DNA of 64,000 nucleotides from Pestalotiopsis fici W106-1 (GCF_000516985.1 NW_006917096.1:372001-436000), one strand, 5' to 3'. Numbered from the stretch's first letter, positions 34,056 to 46,033 are shown. The notes: generated by a model from the letters alone, not told the origin. A program made the numbers and translations.

Positions 34056-35372
34056 ATGGCAACGACACAGCACCTCCTCCTCTCGCCCGCCGAGCTCGCC
34101 TATCTTCACAGCACCCTCAGTCTGCACCCACCGATACGGCCAGACGGTCGCACGGCGTCGCAATTCCGACCGCTGACGGCCGAGACGGGCATTCTGCCCG
34201 GCACCAATGGCTCCGCGCGCATCTGTTTCGCCGACGGTACCGAGGCCATTGTCGGCGTCAAGGCCGAGGTCGAGCGGACCCGCATCTCGCCGTACGAGGA
34301 CGCCAATGGCAACATGAGAGATGGCGGCAGCAGCAGCAGCAGCCGGACAGAGAGAAATACCAGCAGTAAGAGTGGAGAGGCCAAAGACGACGAGGATCAG
34401 GAAGCGGCCGAGACGGAGGAGAATGATACAGTCAAGATCAAGGGATCCAAGGACTGGGTAGAGGTCAGCGTCGAGGTCCCGGGCTACAGGGACGACGATA
34501 GCGCCACCGTCTTCCTGTCGACCATGCTCAGCGAGGCGCTTCTGGCCGACGGAGAGTTCACGAGGCGGTTATGGATCAACCGCCGGTTTCATTGGAAGAT
34601 GTACCTTGACGTAAGTTGAAAACAACCCGGCGTGCTACTTTGTTATGGCTTTCTCAAATGCGAGTCAATTCGTGCAGAAGAAAAATAATCAACTAACGCG
34701 CGGCAATGTTCCCAGGTTATCCTCATCTCACCACCTCTTTCCTACCCGCTTCCCCTGCTCAGTCTAACCACACATCTCGCCATTCTCTCGACGCGCCTGC
34801 CGAGACTCAAGTCCGAGGCCGACGAGGATCCCATGTTCGACGATGACTGGGACGCCTCAAAGTACATTTACCCGCGCACTGGTAGCGAAAGCCGATCCAC
34901 CTCTATGCCGCCCATTACGCTACTAGTCATGGTCGTCGGTGACAACATCATTTTCGATCCGTCCAAAGAGGAGCTGGCCGTGGCCGACACGGCGCTGGCC
35001 GTATCGGTAGGCGAGGGACAGGTGCAGCAGGACAAGAACAACGATGCCGCCATGGACGTGGACGACAAGTCGCAGCCGAGCCGAAAGCTGCGGCTGCTGT
35101 CGGTCCGCATGATTGATCCGCCCTCGAGACTGACGCCGCCGGGCGTGCCCAACTCGGTCAATGCTTCGGCGTGGGGCCAGGGCGGCGGCAGTGCGGCACA
35201 GAAGAACCCGGACGCCCGACAGGCGGAAACGGCAGATGTGGCTGGTGTCTGGAAAGCGCCCAGAGGTGGTATCAAGCCAGCCGTGCTGAGCGCCATGGTG
35301 GCAAAGGTGCTGGAAAAGGGCGGCGTTGCTGACGAAGTATTAGATGGCCTCGATGGAGTAGAACTAAGCTAA
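34056..35372 (+). CDS. RRP42: Exosome complex core subunit Rrp42
   Basis: Rrp42 is one of the RNase PH-like ring subunits of the RNA exosome, which processes and degrades RNA in nucleus and cytoplasm. Exons 34056-34610 and 34716-35372 join in phase 0 and give 403 aa. The N-terminus (YLHSTLSLHPPIRPDGRTASQFRPL) matches the PH-ring subunit start, and the ARICFADGTEAIVGVKAEVE strand pair follows. A Ser-rich then acidic insertion (about residues 88-140) interrupts the fold before VEVSVEVPGY. Exon 2 carries the second half (VILISPPLSYPLPLLSL) and PPITLLVMVVGDNIIFDPSKEEL. The protein is longer than the roughly 265-aa yeast protein because of low-complexity insertions near 88-140 and in the C-terminal part. 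The 105-nt intron has an AACTAAC branch point. Confidence 0.88.
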
Positions 35373-35692
35373 GATCTTCTGCCGAACAAGAAAAAAAAAT
35401 TTGATACCCCTGATTGTCAATGTGTTATGATGAGATGATGAGCGATTCCATAAGAAAATGAACTTTGTATGTCATGAAATGTGTTTTTTATTATTCTTTC
35501 CCTTTCACAATGCAGGCTATGCTGCAGAAAGAGGAAACTTGTGTCCTTTCGTCATAGGATATCATATAACCTCTATCCCAGGGGGTAATGCGTCCGGATA
35601 GGAGCCGGCTGTCATTAATATGATGAAGCCCGCAGTATCGATCATGTCATTCAAGGCGAACCTTTGATGCGATTGCAAAAGAATGGCAGCAC
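35373..35692. other. Intergenic, converging 3' ends of RRP42 and the next gene
   Basis: This is about 320 bases holding 3' UTRs, A/T-rich just after the RRP42 stop. No gene is seen. Confidence 0.6.
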
Positions 35693-36789
35693 CTAGAAAA
35701 TGCCCAGGAACTTCTTCCGCTTTCCATCCTCCGAGACCTCGGGAGTAGCCTGTGCTTGTTCAGCCACTGGGGCAGTCGAAGGCGCCTCCACCTCGGCAGC
35801 AACAGGCGCCACCTCCTTTGCCGGCGCATTCCAGCTCTCAATACCCTGGGCAGCGTCCAGACCGTGGGCCTTGCGGTACTCGTTGCGCTTGGCCACATCG
35901 TCGACCTTGCGGCGGCGCTTCTCGGCCGTGACGGCCGAAATGTGCTCCTCGTGCAGGCGCAGGACGTGGAAGCAGGTTCCGATATAGTCGATTGGGTGCG
36001 AGGGAAATTCTGAAATGGGCGGTATCATTTCCGCGTACGGGGATGTGGCATTGAACTTTGCCGCGAACGTGTAGGCTGTCAGCGATACCAGAGTGCCCTG
36101 TTGGAGGATTAGCTTTCTGATAGCATCGACCATGGGGCCTTCTCATTTGTATTTCATACCAAGGTGATGAACATGTGAATGTGTCGGTTGTTGATAAACC
36201 AGTGAGACCATGTGTTTGGCGGCGGAGGCAGACCCGGATACTCTCTGGTCTTTTGGGCCTGCACCTCCTCAAAGGTCGGGGCGCCACCGTAGTGCTTTGG
36301 CGTCGATCGCGGCAGCCGGGCACCGTGCGACGGAGGGTTGAACCTCTCTGGCTTCTCGAGAACGAGGGGCTTTGACGGGTCGGGCGTCACGGCTTTCCTC
36401 GGAGCGGTGGGGTCCGGTGTACTTGAGAGCTTGGGTGCCGCACCCTTGGCGGCGCTCGCCTTTGCAGCTGGTGTTTTGGAGGTCTTGGAGGCGGCGGCGG
36501 CGGGTTTTGATGCCGCAGCCTTGACAGACGACACCTTGGAGGCGGCAGCTTTAGTGGAGGCGGCTTTGGGAGCCTCGACCTTCTTGGCCGCGGCGGTCTT
36601 GGAGGCTGTCGTGGCGGATTTGGTAGCAGTGGTCTTTGACGCAGCTACTGTCTTGGATGCATAGCGCACCAGCACCTGACCGAGCTCAAGGCTGGCCGGC
36701 CTGGGAAAAGGCATCGTTCGAGCTGTGGTCCTCCATATTGCGCCGTATTGTGGGAGGAGGAATCGGGGGATGGACGTTTTGGTGGCCAT
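35693..36789 (-). CDS. Uncharacterised mitochondrial-type membrane protein, Ala/Lys-rich
   Basis: I do not recognise a named family. Minus-strand exons 36789-36160 and 36097-35693 join in phase 0 and give 344 aa. The N-terminus (RFLLPQYGAIWRTTAR...) is basic with hydrophobic residues and looks like a mitochondrial presequence. Residues about 55-130 are an Ala/Lys/Ser/Thr repeat built from KTAA, KAAS and ASK-type units. A conserved-looking core follows (about 170-260), with PPNTWSHWFINNRHIHMF, one hydrophobic segment (about 200-220, split by the intron), FPSHPIDYIG and a charged helix with EKRRRKVDDVAKRNEYR. The tail is Ala/Glu/Pro-rich. The first ATG giving this frame is at 36789. A mitochondrial inner-membrane location is an inference from presequence and single TM segment. 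Confidence 0.8.
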
Positions 36790-38027
36790 GATGCGATCAG
36801 AGAGGTCTTGCGACAATGACAAAAGACTGCGTCGATGAAGTAAACTCCAGCTGATGCAACTGGGATATTATGTCAATTGATTGAGCAGTCTTTTTATTTA
36901 TTTATGAGTGAATTGCAGCGACCAAGAAGGGAACGTGACTCATTGCTGTTGTTGCATTTCGCGTTGCGCATGAATATGACCTGCAGAGCTCATTTCATAT
37001 GTGCAAGCAACCATTGCCCAATGCTTTCTTTCTTTGTGATGCGCTCGGTGGCCGCTAAGCAATATGGAAGTTGGTGGTTTCTCCAAATTTCCACACCTCC
37101 CAGCTCGACCCCGGGCCGACGTTTTCCACGCGGATGAGCCAATGGGCCAAACTTGACCAGACGCGTTCAAGCGTTCATGGGGTCGCGCGTGCCTTGTTGG
37201 GGATCCCTGTCGCGGAACAAAAATGTCTCTCTGGTTCATCATGGGAGCAGATGATCCGTGTTTCTTGGTCAGAGCCCTGAAGAGATGAGGTCAACCAAAG
37301 CTGACTATGCTGGCACCTCCAAGCTGCTTTGATGAGAAAGCCTCGCGATACATACAGTGCAACTGCACATTCAACATTCATTTTGCAACTTCTCTTCTTT
37401 GCCTACATAGATACGAAGATGCAGGAAATTAAAATAGTCCCGTACGAGATTTAGAATATAATGCACTGTTAAACCTTGATGCGTTCTAAAAAATGGCGGC
37501 GATGCTCTCACGTGCACTCACTGACTGCATCTACGGAAATGATGCGGCAACGGTGTTGTTTGATTTTCTGGTCGGTGAGGCAAAAGAAACCTCCCTCCCT
37601 CACCTACCTGTGCTGCAGCTCAATGACACTGACTGGCACAGATTTTTAGTATTCCGATCTCTCCCGGAGGCAAAAAGACCTGAGCTGGCACTTGGCTTTG
37701 GCAGAGGCTTGAGCGGGTCTGGGCCTGACCATTACTTGCCTTGTGATTCGGCATGTGTCGGCGGGTCCAGCGGAATCCTCTAGTCTCCTTTGGGCTTACT
37801 GAGCTCATCGCCTTGGTAGCTCCCTCGTTTCCGAGGAAATTTTCAGGGAAATAAAGAACACCTGCGACTTTTGCGCATCCTATTCTTTTTCCCTTTTTTT
37901 CTCCATTCTCTGAAAAACAGAAGACATTCTACAACGATTGCCCTGACGATCATCTTGCCTTGGACCATACAGTCTTAATACCTAATCGACATTTTCACTT
38001 CTACACAAACACATCACAACCGTCAAA
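36790..38027. other. Divergent intergenic/promoter region upstream of CYC1
   Basis: This 1.2-kb region lies between two divergent start codons. It contains the presumed cytochrome c promoter; the 100 bases before the CYC1 ATG are pyrimidine-rich and then A/C-rich, as in many fungal leaders. No gene is supported. Confidence 0.55.
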
Positions 38028-38875
38028 ATGGGTGGTTTCTCTGCTGGTACGTCACTTTGCTCCAAACGCCTTTCCCCAAGATCGTGATCCTCAGCTGCAC
38101 ACAAACACACCACGTCATCCCCCGTGGAAGGAGGATGCCAATTGAACACTCTCGTACCCATCGCCATTCGCCGGCATGTTTCCAATGGTCGAGTTGGAAC
38201 TGCGCTGTTTCTTCCGTGTCTTCGAAATGCCTTGCGACAACTGCACAACTCTCGAACATCCACCGCTTCTGCAGCCCCTGCGCTATTTAGCGAGTCATGT
38301 TCAGATTGCAATATCCCCGTCGCAAAGCTTTCAGACCAGGCTTCTACAGTCGCCTGAGCCGATAGGATCATGACAGATCGAATTGCCCTCAACCGTTCCC
38401 CGTATCGCCAGTGCCTCGATTCCCCCCGACGCTGTTCTCATCACAACACCCACCACGCTCATGCCACCAACCGAACCACGATTATTGACATAGTATTCCA
38501 GGTGATTCTAAGAAGGGTGCCAACCTCTTCAAGACCCGTTGCGCTCAGTGCCACACCCTGAAGGAGGGTGAGGGCAACAAGGTCGGCCCTGCTCTGCACG
38601 GTCTCTTTGGCCGCAAGTCCGGTCAGGTTGAGGGTTTCTCCTACACCGACGCCAACAAGCAGAAGGGTGTCACATGGGACGAGAAGTCGCTCTTTGACTA
38701 CCTTGAGAACCCCAAGAAGTACATTCCCGGAACCAAGATGGCTTTCGGTGGCCTGAAGAAGGAGAAGGACCGAAACGACCTCATCACGTGAGTACCCGTC
38801 CACCCCTTGCAGCCTTTCCTAGATCTCTTTGACTAACACGTCCTCAACAGCTTCTTGAAGGAGTCTACTGCTTAA
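38028..38875 (+). CDS. CYC1: Cytochrome c
   Basis: Cytochrome c carries electrons from complex III to complex IV in the mitochondrial intermembrane space. Exons are 38028-38046, 38502-38787 and 38851-38875, giving 109 aa. The 19-nt first exon encodes MGGFSA and the first base of Gly7. Exon 2 continues with the [13 protein letters not shown] segment. The haem site CAQCH is at residues 20-24, with His24 as one iron ligand. The second ligand is the Met of GTKMAFGG. Exon 3 encodes the C-terminal FLKESTA. All three exons keep phase (1 and 2). The first intron is 455 nt, far longer than others in this window, while the second is 63 nt with a GACTAAC branch point. Confidence 0.97.
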
Positions 38876-39889
38876 ACGAACGGCGAGAGTTAACGTGTAA
38901 CGATATGAATTTTTACTGCATAGACGGATCGGCCAACAACTGTGTATTGATAGAATAGACTGCTTCTGGCGTCCCGTTGGTGCGACTTCAAAACCCGCAT
39001 ATATTTTATTCCCCCCCCCCTCGAAAAATCTCCTCTTTTTCATGTCACGATGTGCACTAGGTTGGGTCTGCTGGAGTTCAAGCTTTCAGGTTGGGAGCAT
39101 TGGATATACGCATTGGCAGCAATTTGACTTTTTTTTGTGCAAGCAAGATTGGCGACAAGTTGACAGCGACTCTCAATTGAATGTGATGTGTCTTTTCGCC
39201 CATGGTTTGTTTCAGCTGTCTTATTACCACTCGTGCTGTCTGTCCTAGCTCGACAATCGGGAAGCGCATTTACGATCGCGGTCAAGACTCGGCGATTCGC
39301 GTTCACCTCGCACTAAAGAAAAAAGGCGCACGCGCCACAAAGATCGGCACAATTACTATGGGGAACTATGAAAACCCCTGACAAACCTGTTTGCCTGTGT
39401 GGCTTGAAAGCCGGTTGGTTGCTGCGACGTGAAAGGGAAGCAAGCCTTGGATTGACCCTCCCTGGTCCATGACTTGGCTCTTATGCTATGGTTACCTAAT
39501 TGTTTGATTTTCTGCGTTATGCATGGATATATCTTTTTGGTCAGTTCTACGGGATATGAAATCAAAAGCGACTCACTTGCTGAGTTAGTTCATGATGACT
39601 TGGAGATGATTTGTCTTTGATTTGTGAAGTCATCTTGCTATGAGGATTGCGCAAATTTGAGAAAAATGCTCAGATTTCTTGCGCTATCCTGCTCATGTCT
39701 TGTCTTGAACTTGATGCCTCGTGTCACATGATTCTTCTCCTTTGATTGAAAGTTCATGATATTTAGCAGAATTTGGGGACGAGTCGTATATTATCTAAGA
39801 TTATACTCGTGCGCAGTGGTATCAAACGATGTAACCGCCCCAACGCTCAAGGCTCTGCATAAAAAAACAATATAATTCCTACTTTCGTA
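38876..39889. other. Intergenic, converging CYC1 and surface-protein gene
   Basis: This is 1 kb between two stop codons on opposite strands. It includes a run of C at about 39011-39020. I see no gene; short open frames are not recognisable. Confidence 0.55.
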
Positions 39890-41966
39890 CTACCTCTGAG
39901 CCTGCTTATCCCTAGCCCTCCGCTCAGCGTCCTCTCGAATCTTACCCACCAGCGCCGGCCGCGGCCGATTGAGAATACCGCTCGGCGGTCCGTTCCTCAC
40001 GGTCGGAAACGCCGCAAAGCTCGGTCCCGGTCTCGGCCCCTTGGGCAGCAGCTTGGGCATGGTCGGCTGCCGGCCGTCCATTGCAGCAGCACCCGCGGGG
40101 CCTAGGCCACCCCCGGCGGCATAACTGTCGCTGCGCATCAGACTGCTAACGCTGGCCATGCTGAAGCCGCCCCGGGGTTGCTTGAATCCCGTGTCGTCGG
40201 GCTCCGGGATCGGATCCCCCGAGTCCCGGAACGCCAGGCGCTGGGCCGTGGTGTTGACCGATTTGGTCGAGGCCGCGCGAGAGGTCCGGTTGCTCGGGGG
40301 TCTCCACCCGGGCTCGTCGCTCTCGGCAATGGGCTGAGGGGCCATTGTGTTGCGTCTGCTATCTCTTGCCGACTTTGGCGGACCTTCTGACGAGGCGATC
40401 AACAACATGGTATAGCGACTGCTTGCCCGCGTTCTGGCGCCATTCTCAGACATGAAGGTATCGCGTGTGCTGTCCCTTGTCGCTGACGCTGGGGGCTCTT
40501 TTGTCGTTTCCTTCATCACACTTGGCCACTCATCCGTGGTGGCAGAAGGAACTGGGGCAGGAGTAGGGGTGGAATTGGGAGCAGAGGCGGCGGCAACAGC
40601 AGCAACAACAGTTCCAACTGGCTTTCTGGCTACCTGTGACTTGCTCCTCTGCAGATTGGGCTCTGTTGGATTTGGGGCGGGCATGTCTGTGCTTTGATCT
40701 GCGTCATCTGCAGTCATGGGCTCCTTGCCTTTCTTGCTGTTCACCCGAATCACCCGCACAGCCTCGGCGCTCTTGACATTGGGCGGTTTTTGCAGGCGGA
40801 AGGCGGCAGGTTTTTCCCTGGGCACCTCTTGGATCACTGGTGCCTCTTTCAAATCGCTGTAATCGCTCATGGCAAATCCAAAATTGAGCGGTTCATCTTT
40901 TCTAGCCGAGGGCGGGCTGAAGTTGGGTAACTTGAACTTGTCCCTGGCAGAACTGCCACTTCCAAAGGGGTTGAATCTTGATCCGCCGACGGAGCCGCGG
41001 ACAGCAATTGGCTTGTCATACTCTTTCTCATCCTGCCGCAGAGATGCGCCGTCGCGAGCTTCTCTCTTCCTGCGCCGGTATCGCAAAAAGATGCAGACAA
41101 TGATGGAAGTGAGCACAACGGCACCACTCACAGATACGGCCACAATGATGGCCAGGTTTGTTGTTGAGATTGCATTTTTCTGAACCTGATCGGCAAAATT
41201 GTTTGCGTCGCTCTGGATAAAGTCAGTTAGCATAACTCGCGCAGTTGAGGATTTGTGAAATGTCTCCTACCCTCACGGCAGTCGCCTCAGCTCTAGCTGC
41301 TTGAAGCTGGCTCATGGCGACATTGACGGCGCTGGCCATGCTTGCGCTGGCCGAGGCTTGAGCGACGCTGACGGCACTACTCGCGCTCGATTGCACGCTC
41401 GCCAGGTTGCGAGAAATCTGACTGCTCATCGAAGAGCTTGCCTGGTTGATCCGATCATTGGCCTGCTGGCTGGCTTGCGAGACGGCGCTGGATGCCGATG
41501 ATTGTGTCCGCGACAGTGCTTGGCTGTTTTCCCGAGACGCTTGGTCGGCGGATTGTTGAACTTGTTGAGCCGATTGCGAGATGGACTGGCTTGCGGACGA
41601 TGCTGACGAGAAGGAGATGGAGAGCTGTTGTATTTGTCCGGATAATGCTTGAATCTGGCCGTCATCTTGTCGTTTTCGAGGAGCAGCTGTCGGCGCTGGA
41701 GACCTCAAGACCACGGCCGCACCCTCTAATGCTGCGGTAGGTTCTGGCACCACCCTCTCCAGTATATTCCTCCTCGGGGTTGCCTCCCTCGCCACGACAA
41801 CATATTCAACCTTTTCCCACAGCACCGTCCTGGCTACCTGGAGGCCGTCTCCCGCATCTTGGAAACCAGAATTGCTCCGATTATCGATTATATTGTGTGC
41901 CAACGACCCAGTCGTTGCCAACCCCGTCAACAGGGAGTAATAGAAGAGCCGGCTCTTTTTCATCAT
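39890..41966 (-). CDS. Ser/Gln-rich single-pass membrane protein (signal peptide, TM, cytoplasmic tail)
   Basis: I do not recognise a specific family; the layout resembles fungal cell-surface sensors. Minus-strand exons 41966-41271 and 41212-39890 join in phase 0 and give 672 aa. Residues 1-24 form a signal peptide (KKSRLFYYSLLTGLATT...). A dibasic-containing stretch (PRKRQDD, about 97-103) precedes a long Ser/Ala/Gln region (about 105-230) with spacing suggesting a coiled coil or O-glycosylated stalk. A transmembrane segment follows at about 250-275 (LAIIVAVSVSGAVVLTSIIVCIFL), with a basic stop-transfer RYRRRKR. The cytoplasmic tail of about 390 residues is disordered, with Pro/Ser/Arg motifs. 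There is no kinase or enzyme domain. It could sense cell-wall stress, but that is inference from layout only. Confidence 0.75.
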
Positions 41967-44155
41967 TCATTATCCATACTTCATGGGGCAAACAAAGTTT
42001 GAATTGTCACGAAAGTCTTAAGAAGACACTTCGGACGGAATGCACATGGCAGATGTAGTGAGACTAGGAGAAGAGAGAGAGGAAAAGAAAGCCCACCCGG
42101 AGCAAAGGAGACCGGTTCGATAGACGAGCTCACCATCATATGCTGTGTCAGCTGCCCACTGCCAAAACATGTTCAAGTTCGTGGGTACAACCCCCTCCCA
42201 ACCACGAACTTTCATGCGTAAACAGCAGCTTCATTGATGACAAAAAAACATAAACGGTCAAGGTCCGTGACATCGAATCACACCCCTGCCGGATTGCAGA
42301 CCCGGGAACTGGGGTGTGAAGCTCGCACGGCCGCAAGCTCGACCGGGGACGAGATATGCACCCGACCGTCTGATCTTGCCATTTGATCAGGAGTGGTTGC
42401 ATTCAAGACGGTCCGTATGATCTTCGAAAAGAAACCCACAGAGAGGAATGCAACGACCAGTATCAGTCGATGAGCAATAGTCACATTGCAGTCTAAGCAG
42501 GCATGACCGTGGTCTCTTCTGCATTGTGAACATGGCCCAATCAGGTAACTTGCCCTTGCAGCAAGCCTTGCCCGGAGTCCGGCTTGTAACCGTGGGAATG
42601 CAGGCAAAGGCTCTTGGCTTTCCATGCAAATGAGTCGCTGCGAAACGCCCATGATCGACATCGGTAGAGACCAACTTGGTCATCCGGATTTCATGAGATT
42701 GTCCTGGGTAAACACTACAAATTATCCTAAATACAAAGAACCATAGTCGAAGAAACATAAGTTTGGTGTGTTGGAATGTGTCGTTTCTCTGGCAAGAAAC
42801 AGACGACTTGATGCGAAAAGATGCAGAACGGAACATGACGTCGTATGTGTTGTTACGAGCTATATCTCTCGCCTAGCTGATTGAGCTTTGCAAATGGATA
42901 CTGCGGACCCGAATGCAGACATGAGACTGTTGCCGAGGCCGTCCAGACCGACATTTCGATCATGCAAGTGGCCGACCTGGATCGGACTGCAAGCAAGATT
43001 CGATGTCTTCAGACGAAGACCAGACGGTGATGTGGCAAGGGTTGGAATGGGACGCAGCAAGTCCCCCAGGCATCAAAGGAGCAGGAGTGAGAGTTGAAGT
43101 GAGTTATTCGTTACGGGGGCGCTGGAGGTTGGTTACAGATCCTCCATACCAAAAAAAGCTTACATGAGATATAGTACATGTGGGGAGGGGTCTGGACGAC
43201 GATCAAACAGTCACCATCAGGACATCAGCCCGGATTCTCAATTAGCCGGACTTGCCATTGAGCTCTCTCGACCTGGAAATTCCTCATTCTGCTGAAACTA
43301 TTAGGTACCATTGTATTCGTTCCAGATGATATAAAGTTTGGCTCCAGAGATTATCTGGAGCTGCCTGACGAGAGCCGATGGTTTCTCAGGACAAGTTGAA
43401 AAGACTTCCCGAGATTAGAAGGAGCTCCTCGAGCGGAATCGCGGACGAGTCTCATGTTATGATTGTAATAAAAGTTAGCACTCATGAAGAGTAGGTGTCA
43501 AATAAGTCAAGCTGGAAAGTCTTGGTGAGCCATCACGGCTTCGGTGGGAGCCGGTTTGAATGAGGTCGAGATCTGATATGTCGAATTGTAATTGTGTTGC
43601 TTGTCTTTATTGAAATGAAATCAAGCTATTGACTTTTTTGGAATCGATTCGCAGTTTGCCAAAGTGTAAGTGTAACAATTGAGACTGACCTGTTTCCAAT
43701 ACGTACTGATCACAGTGTCTAAAGTTGTTTTCGCTAGGTGCTGCCACACTGTCACCAGTAGTTCCAGTCAATTTGGCGACTAGTAGCGGGGAACCTGAGA
43801 ACGGAACCTGCCCAACCTGCATGTGAACCTTTTGGAAATCGCGGCATCCCACCGCAATCGCGTCAAGTTTCTTCCGGCGCACGGCGAAGGTAAGTCATAT
43901 GCGCCTATGCTGCTGAGCTGGTGACGTTTTGGGCCCGAATCACCGTTTGAGCTCTCAAAAGAGGAAAGAAAAAAGTAAACAAATCAGAGGCTTTCTAGAT
44001 TTCAATGGACTGAGCCCAAGCTTTCCAATTGTAAGGTGCGATCAGTTGCGCAGAAAACGAAAGCTACATCAGTCGCCTCCTCCATGGATTGGGCCAGGCC
44101 ACCCACTTTCATCTAGCATACATAGCACATCGCAACCCCCCGTCGACTTCATGAC
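41967..44155. other. Intergenic, 2.2 kb, upstream of LSM1
   Basis: This stretch lies between the divergent starts of the surface-protein gene and LSM1. Open frames of 65-150 codons exist on both strands, but none is recognisable and none shows clear coding character. No repeat or RNA gene is evident. Confidence 0.5.
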
Positions 44156-44857
44156 ATGATGGAGAACCTCACGATACACGACACGCCGCCGCCTGGGCAG
44201 GGAACGCCCCAAGGCCAATTCCCAACTCAAGCTCTGGGAGGACGCGCCCCTCCCCCTCCCCAACCCCAGCAGCTGCCGCCGCAGATGTTTACCACTGCCG
44301 CCCAGCTGTTGGACTTGACGGATAGTATGCCAACCACAGTTGCTTCACCGACCGAACAAGGGCAACTATGCTGACATGGAAACTCCAAATAGAGAAGCTG
44401 GTTATCTGCCTACGCGACGGAAGAAAGTTGACTGGTATCCTGCGAAGCTGGGACCAGTTTGGTACGTAACTTGAGCATGGAAAGGAGACGCCACTGTCAG
44501 GGTATTGAGGAACTGACACTTGAACCCCCGCTAGCCAACCTCGTCCTCCAATCTACAGTTGAGCGGATATATACCCCTCTACAAGACGCCCCCGAGGACT
44601 CGCCCGTCAAGGGCTACTACGCTGATAAGACGCACGGCATCTTCCTCGTGCGCGGCGAAAACGTTCTGCTCCTCGGCGAGATCGATCTTGACAAGGACGA
44701 CGATATGCCCGCCGGCTTTGAGGAGAAGGAGTGGAAAGTGGTGGAGAACATGATCAAGGAGAAAAGAGCCGCCGAAAAGGTCAAGGAGAAGAAGAAGCTC
44801 AAGAAGCTGGCCACGCTTGGCTTTGAGGGCGAGAACATGGGCGAGATCCTTCTCTAG
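44156..44857 (+). CDS. LSM1: LSm1, Sm-like subunit of the cytoplasmic Lsm1-7 complex
   Basis: LSm1 defines the cytoplasmic Lsm1-7 ring that binds oligoadenylated mRNA 3' ends with Pat1 and promotes decapping. Exons 44156-44324, 44393-44461 and 44535-44857 join in phase 1 and give 186 aa. A Pro/Gln-rich N-terminal extension of about 45 residues precedes the Sm fold. The Sm1 motif runs across exons 1-3 ([19 protein letters not shown], then [15 protein letters not shown]). The Sm2 motif is [18 protein letters not shown]. The C-terminus is a long Lys/Glu helix (about 140-175), as expected for LSm1 proteins, which carry a C-terminal extension. Both introns are short (68 and 73 nt). Two consecutive ATGs at 44156 and 44159 could both serve as start. 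Confidence 0.93.
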
Positions 44858-45365
44858 GATTTGCCTTACAAAAGGAAAAGGGCCAAACAACGCAACACAT
44901 CATGCCTCGACTCTGATGTGAGAGAGAGCTTGATATAACAAGTGGCAAGGAAATGATCAAGGACAGAATATTGTGAAATGTCCTATTTCCACCCTGTTTG
45001 CCCGTGTTGCCATGGGATATGTGCGTCTAGTTTCAAGCACATGGCGGGCAAACGTTTATCCAATACAATACAAGCAACCACATTCATATGTGTACGTTGA
45101 TCGCGAGCACCTTGTCATGTTTAAACGGCCCTTCTTCCATGCCCACAGACTTGGACCCTGCATAAACTTTGCGCTTTCTCTGTTTATTCGGCCTGAGCAA
45201 TCTACCTTGCTGGACGCACTCTGTTGGAGTTCAACTTCTTAAAAGGAAGCCACCGCTTCCCTGGCCATAATTCATCGTTACTCTGTCGCTTTCTCTTACA
45301 AGCTAAACACTCGGGTTCCGACTTTGCTTCATTACTAATTTTATCGCTTTGACAAGTTCGCAAAG
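44858..45365. other. Intergenic between LSM1 and the GNAT gene
   Basis: This 508-base tandem spacer holds the LSM1 3' UTR and the promoter of the acetyltransferase gene. The last 100 bases before the GNAT start are pyrimidine-rich. No gene is seen. Confidence 0.55.
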
Positions 45366-45986
45366 ATGGCCCGACTTACAAAGGACGTGGAATCCGTCAC
45401 CGTGGAAGAGGCACGACACACAGATATCGACGCAATAGCAGAGATCGGCATCGAGTCACTACCGCTTCAGTTCGACGACAAAGTACCACGGTGGTTTACA
45501 GACTTCGCTATCGAAAAGTCCTTTGGTAAGGACGCAGTCGCCCGCGCCCTTGATAAGCAACTACGGACCACCCTTGTCGCGCGCAGCGGTAATGAAGAGG
45601 TGATTGGCTTTGCCCAGATTATTCGAGACTGCCAATGCCCACATCGGCCCTACGACCAAGCCTCACGTATAACCCTTAACAAGCTGTACGTCAAGGAGGG
45701 GTTCAGGGGATGTGGAGTAGGTGGGAAGCTCATGGAGGCAGTTGAAAACCTGGTCATGGAGGAAGGCCATAGAGCGGTCTGGCTCCTGGTATATGAGGGC
45801 AACGAGACTGCGAGGAGCCTGTACACAAAGCGTGGTTGGAAAACGACGGTACCAATCGACTTTGAATTGCGGGGACAGAGGTTTAGGGATTGGGTACTGG
45901 AGAAGAAATTTGACTGTGACGGAGTTCCTGGGACAAAGTGGTCAGTTGAGCCCGAGTGGATTCTAGATGTCTACGCGCCTTGGTAA
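45366..45986 (+). CDS. GNAT-family N-acetyltransferase
   Basis: The predicted role is acetyl-CoA-dependent acetylation of an unidentified amine substrate. It is a single uninterrupted frame of 206 aa from the ATG at 45366. Motif A of the GNAT fold is visible near residues 105-125: LYVKEGFRGCGVGGKLMEAV, with the acetyl-CoA pyrophosphate-binding R/Q-x-x-G-x-G/A pattern supplied by RGCGVG. Motif B is WLLVYEGNETARSLYTKRGW. The N-terminus (VEEARHTDIDAIAEIG) resembles motif C. Substrate class cannot be predicted. Its stop codon is only 47 bases from the stop of the convergent glycosidase gene, so their 3' UTRs probably overlap. Confidence 0.9.
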   Translation: MARLTKDVESVTVEEARHTDIDAIAEIGIESLPLQFDDKVPRWFTDFAIEKSFGKDAVARALDKQLRTTLVARSGNEEVIGFAQIIRDCQCPHRPYDQASRITLNKLYVKEGFRGCGVGGKLMEAVENLVMEEGHRAVWLLVYEGNETARSLYTKRGWKTTVPIDFELRGQRFRDWVLEKKFDCDGVPGTKWSVEPEWILDVYAPW

Positions 45987-46033
45987 TGAAAGGGACTTTT
46001 CGGACATGAAGTATTCAAGGTTATATTCTATTC

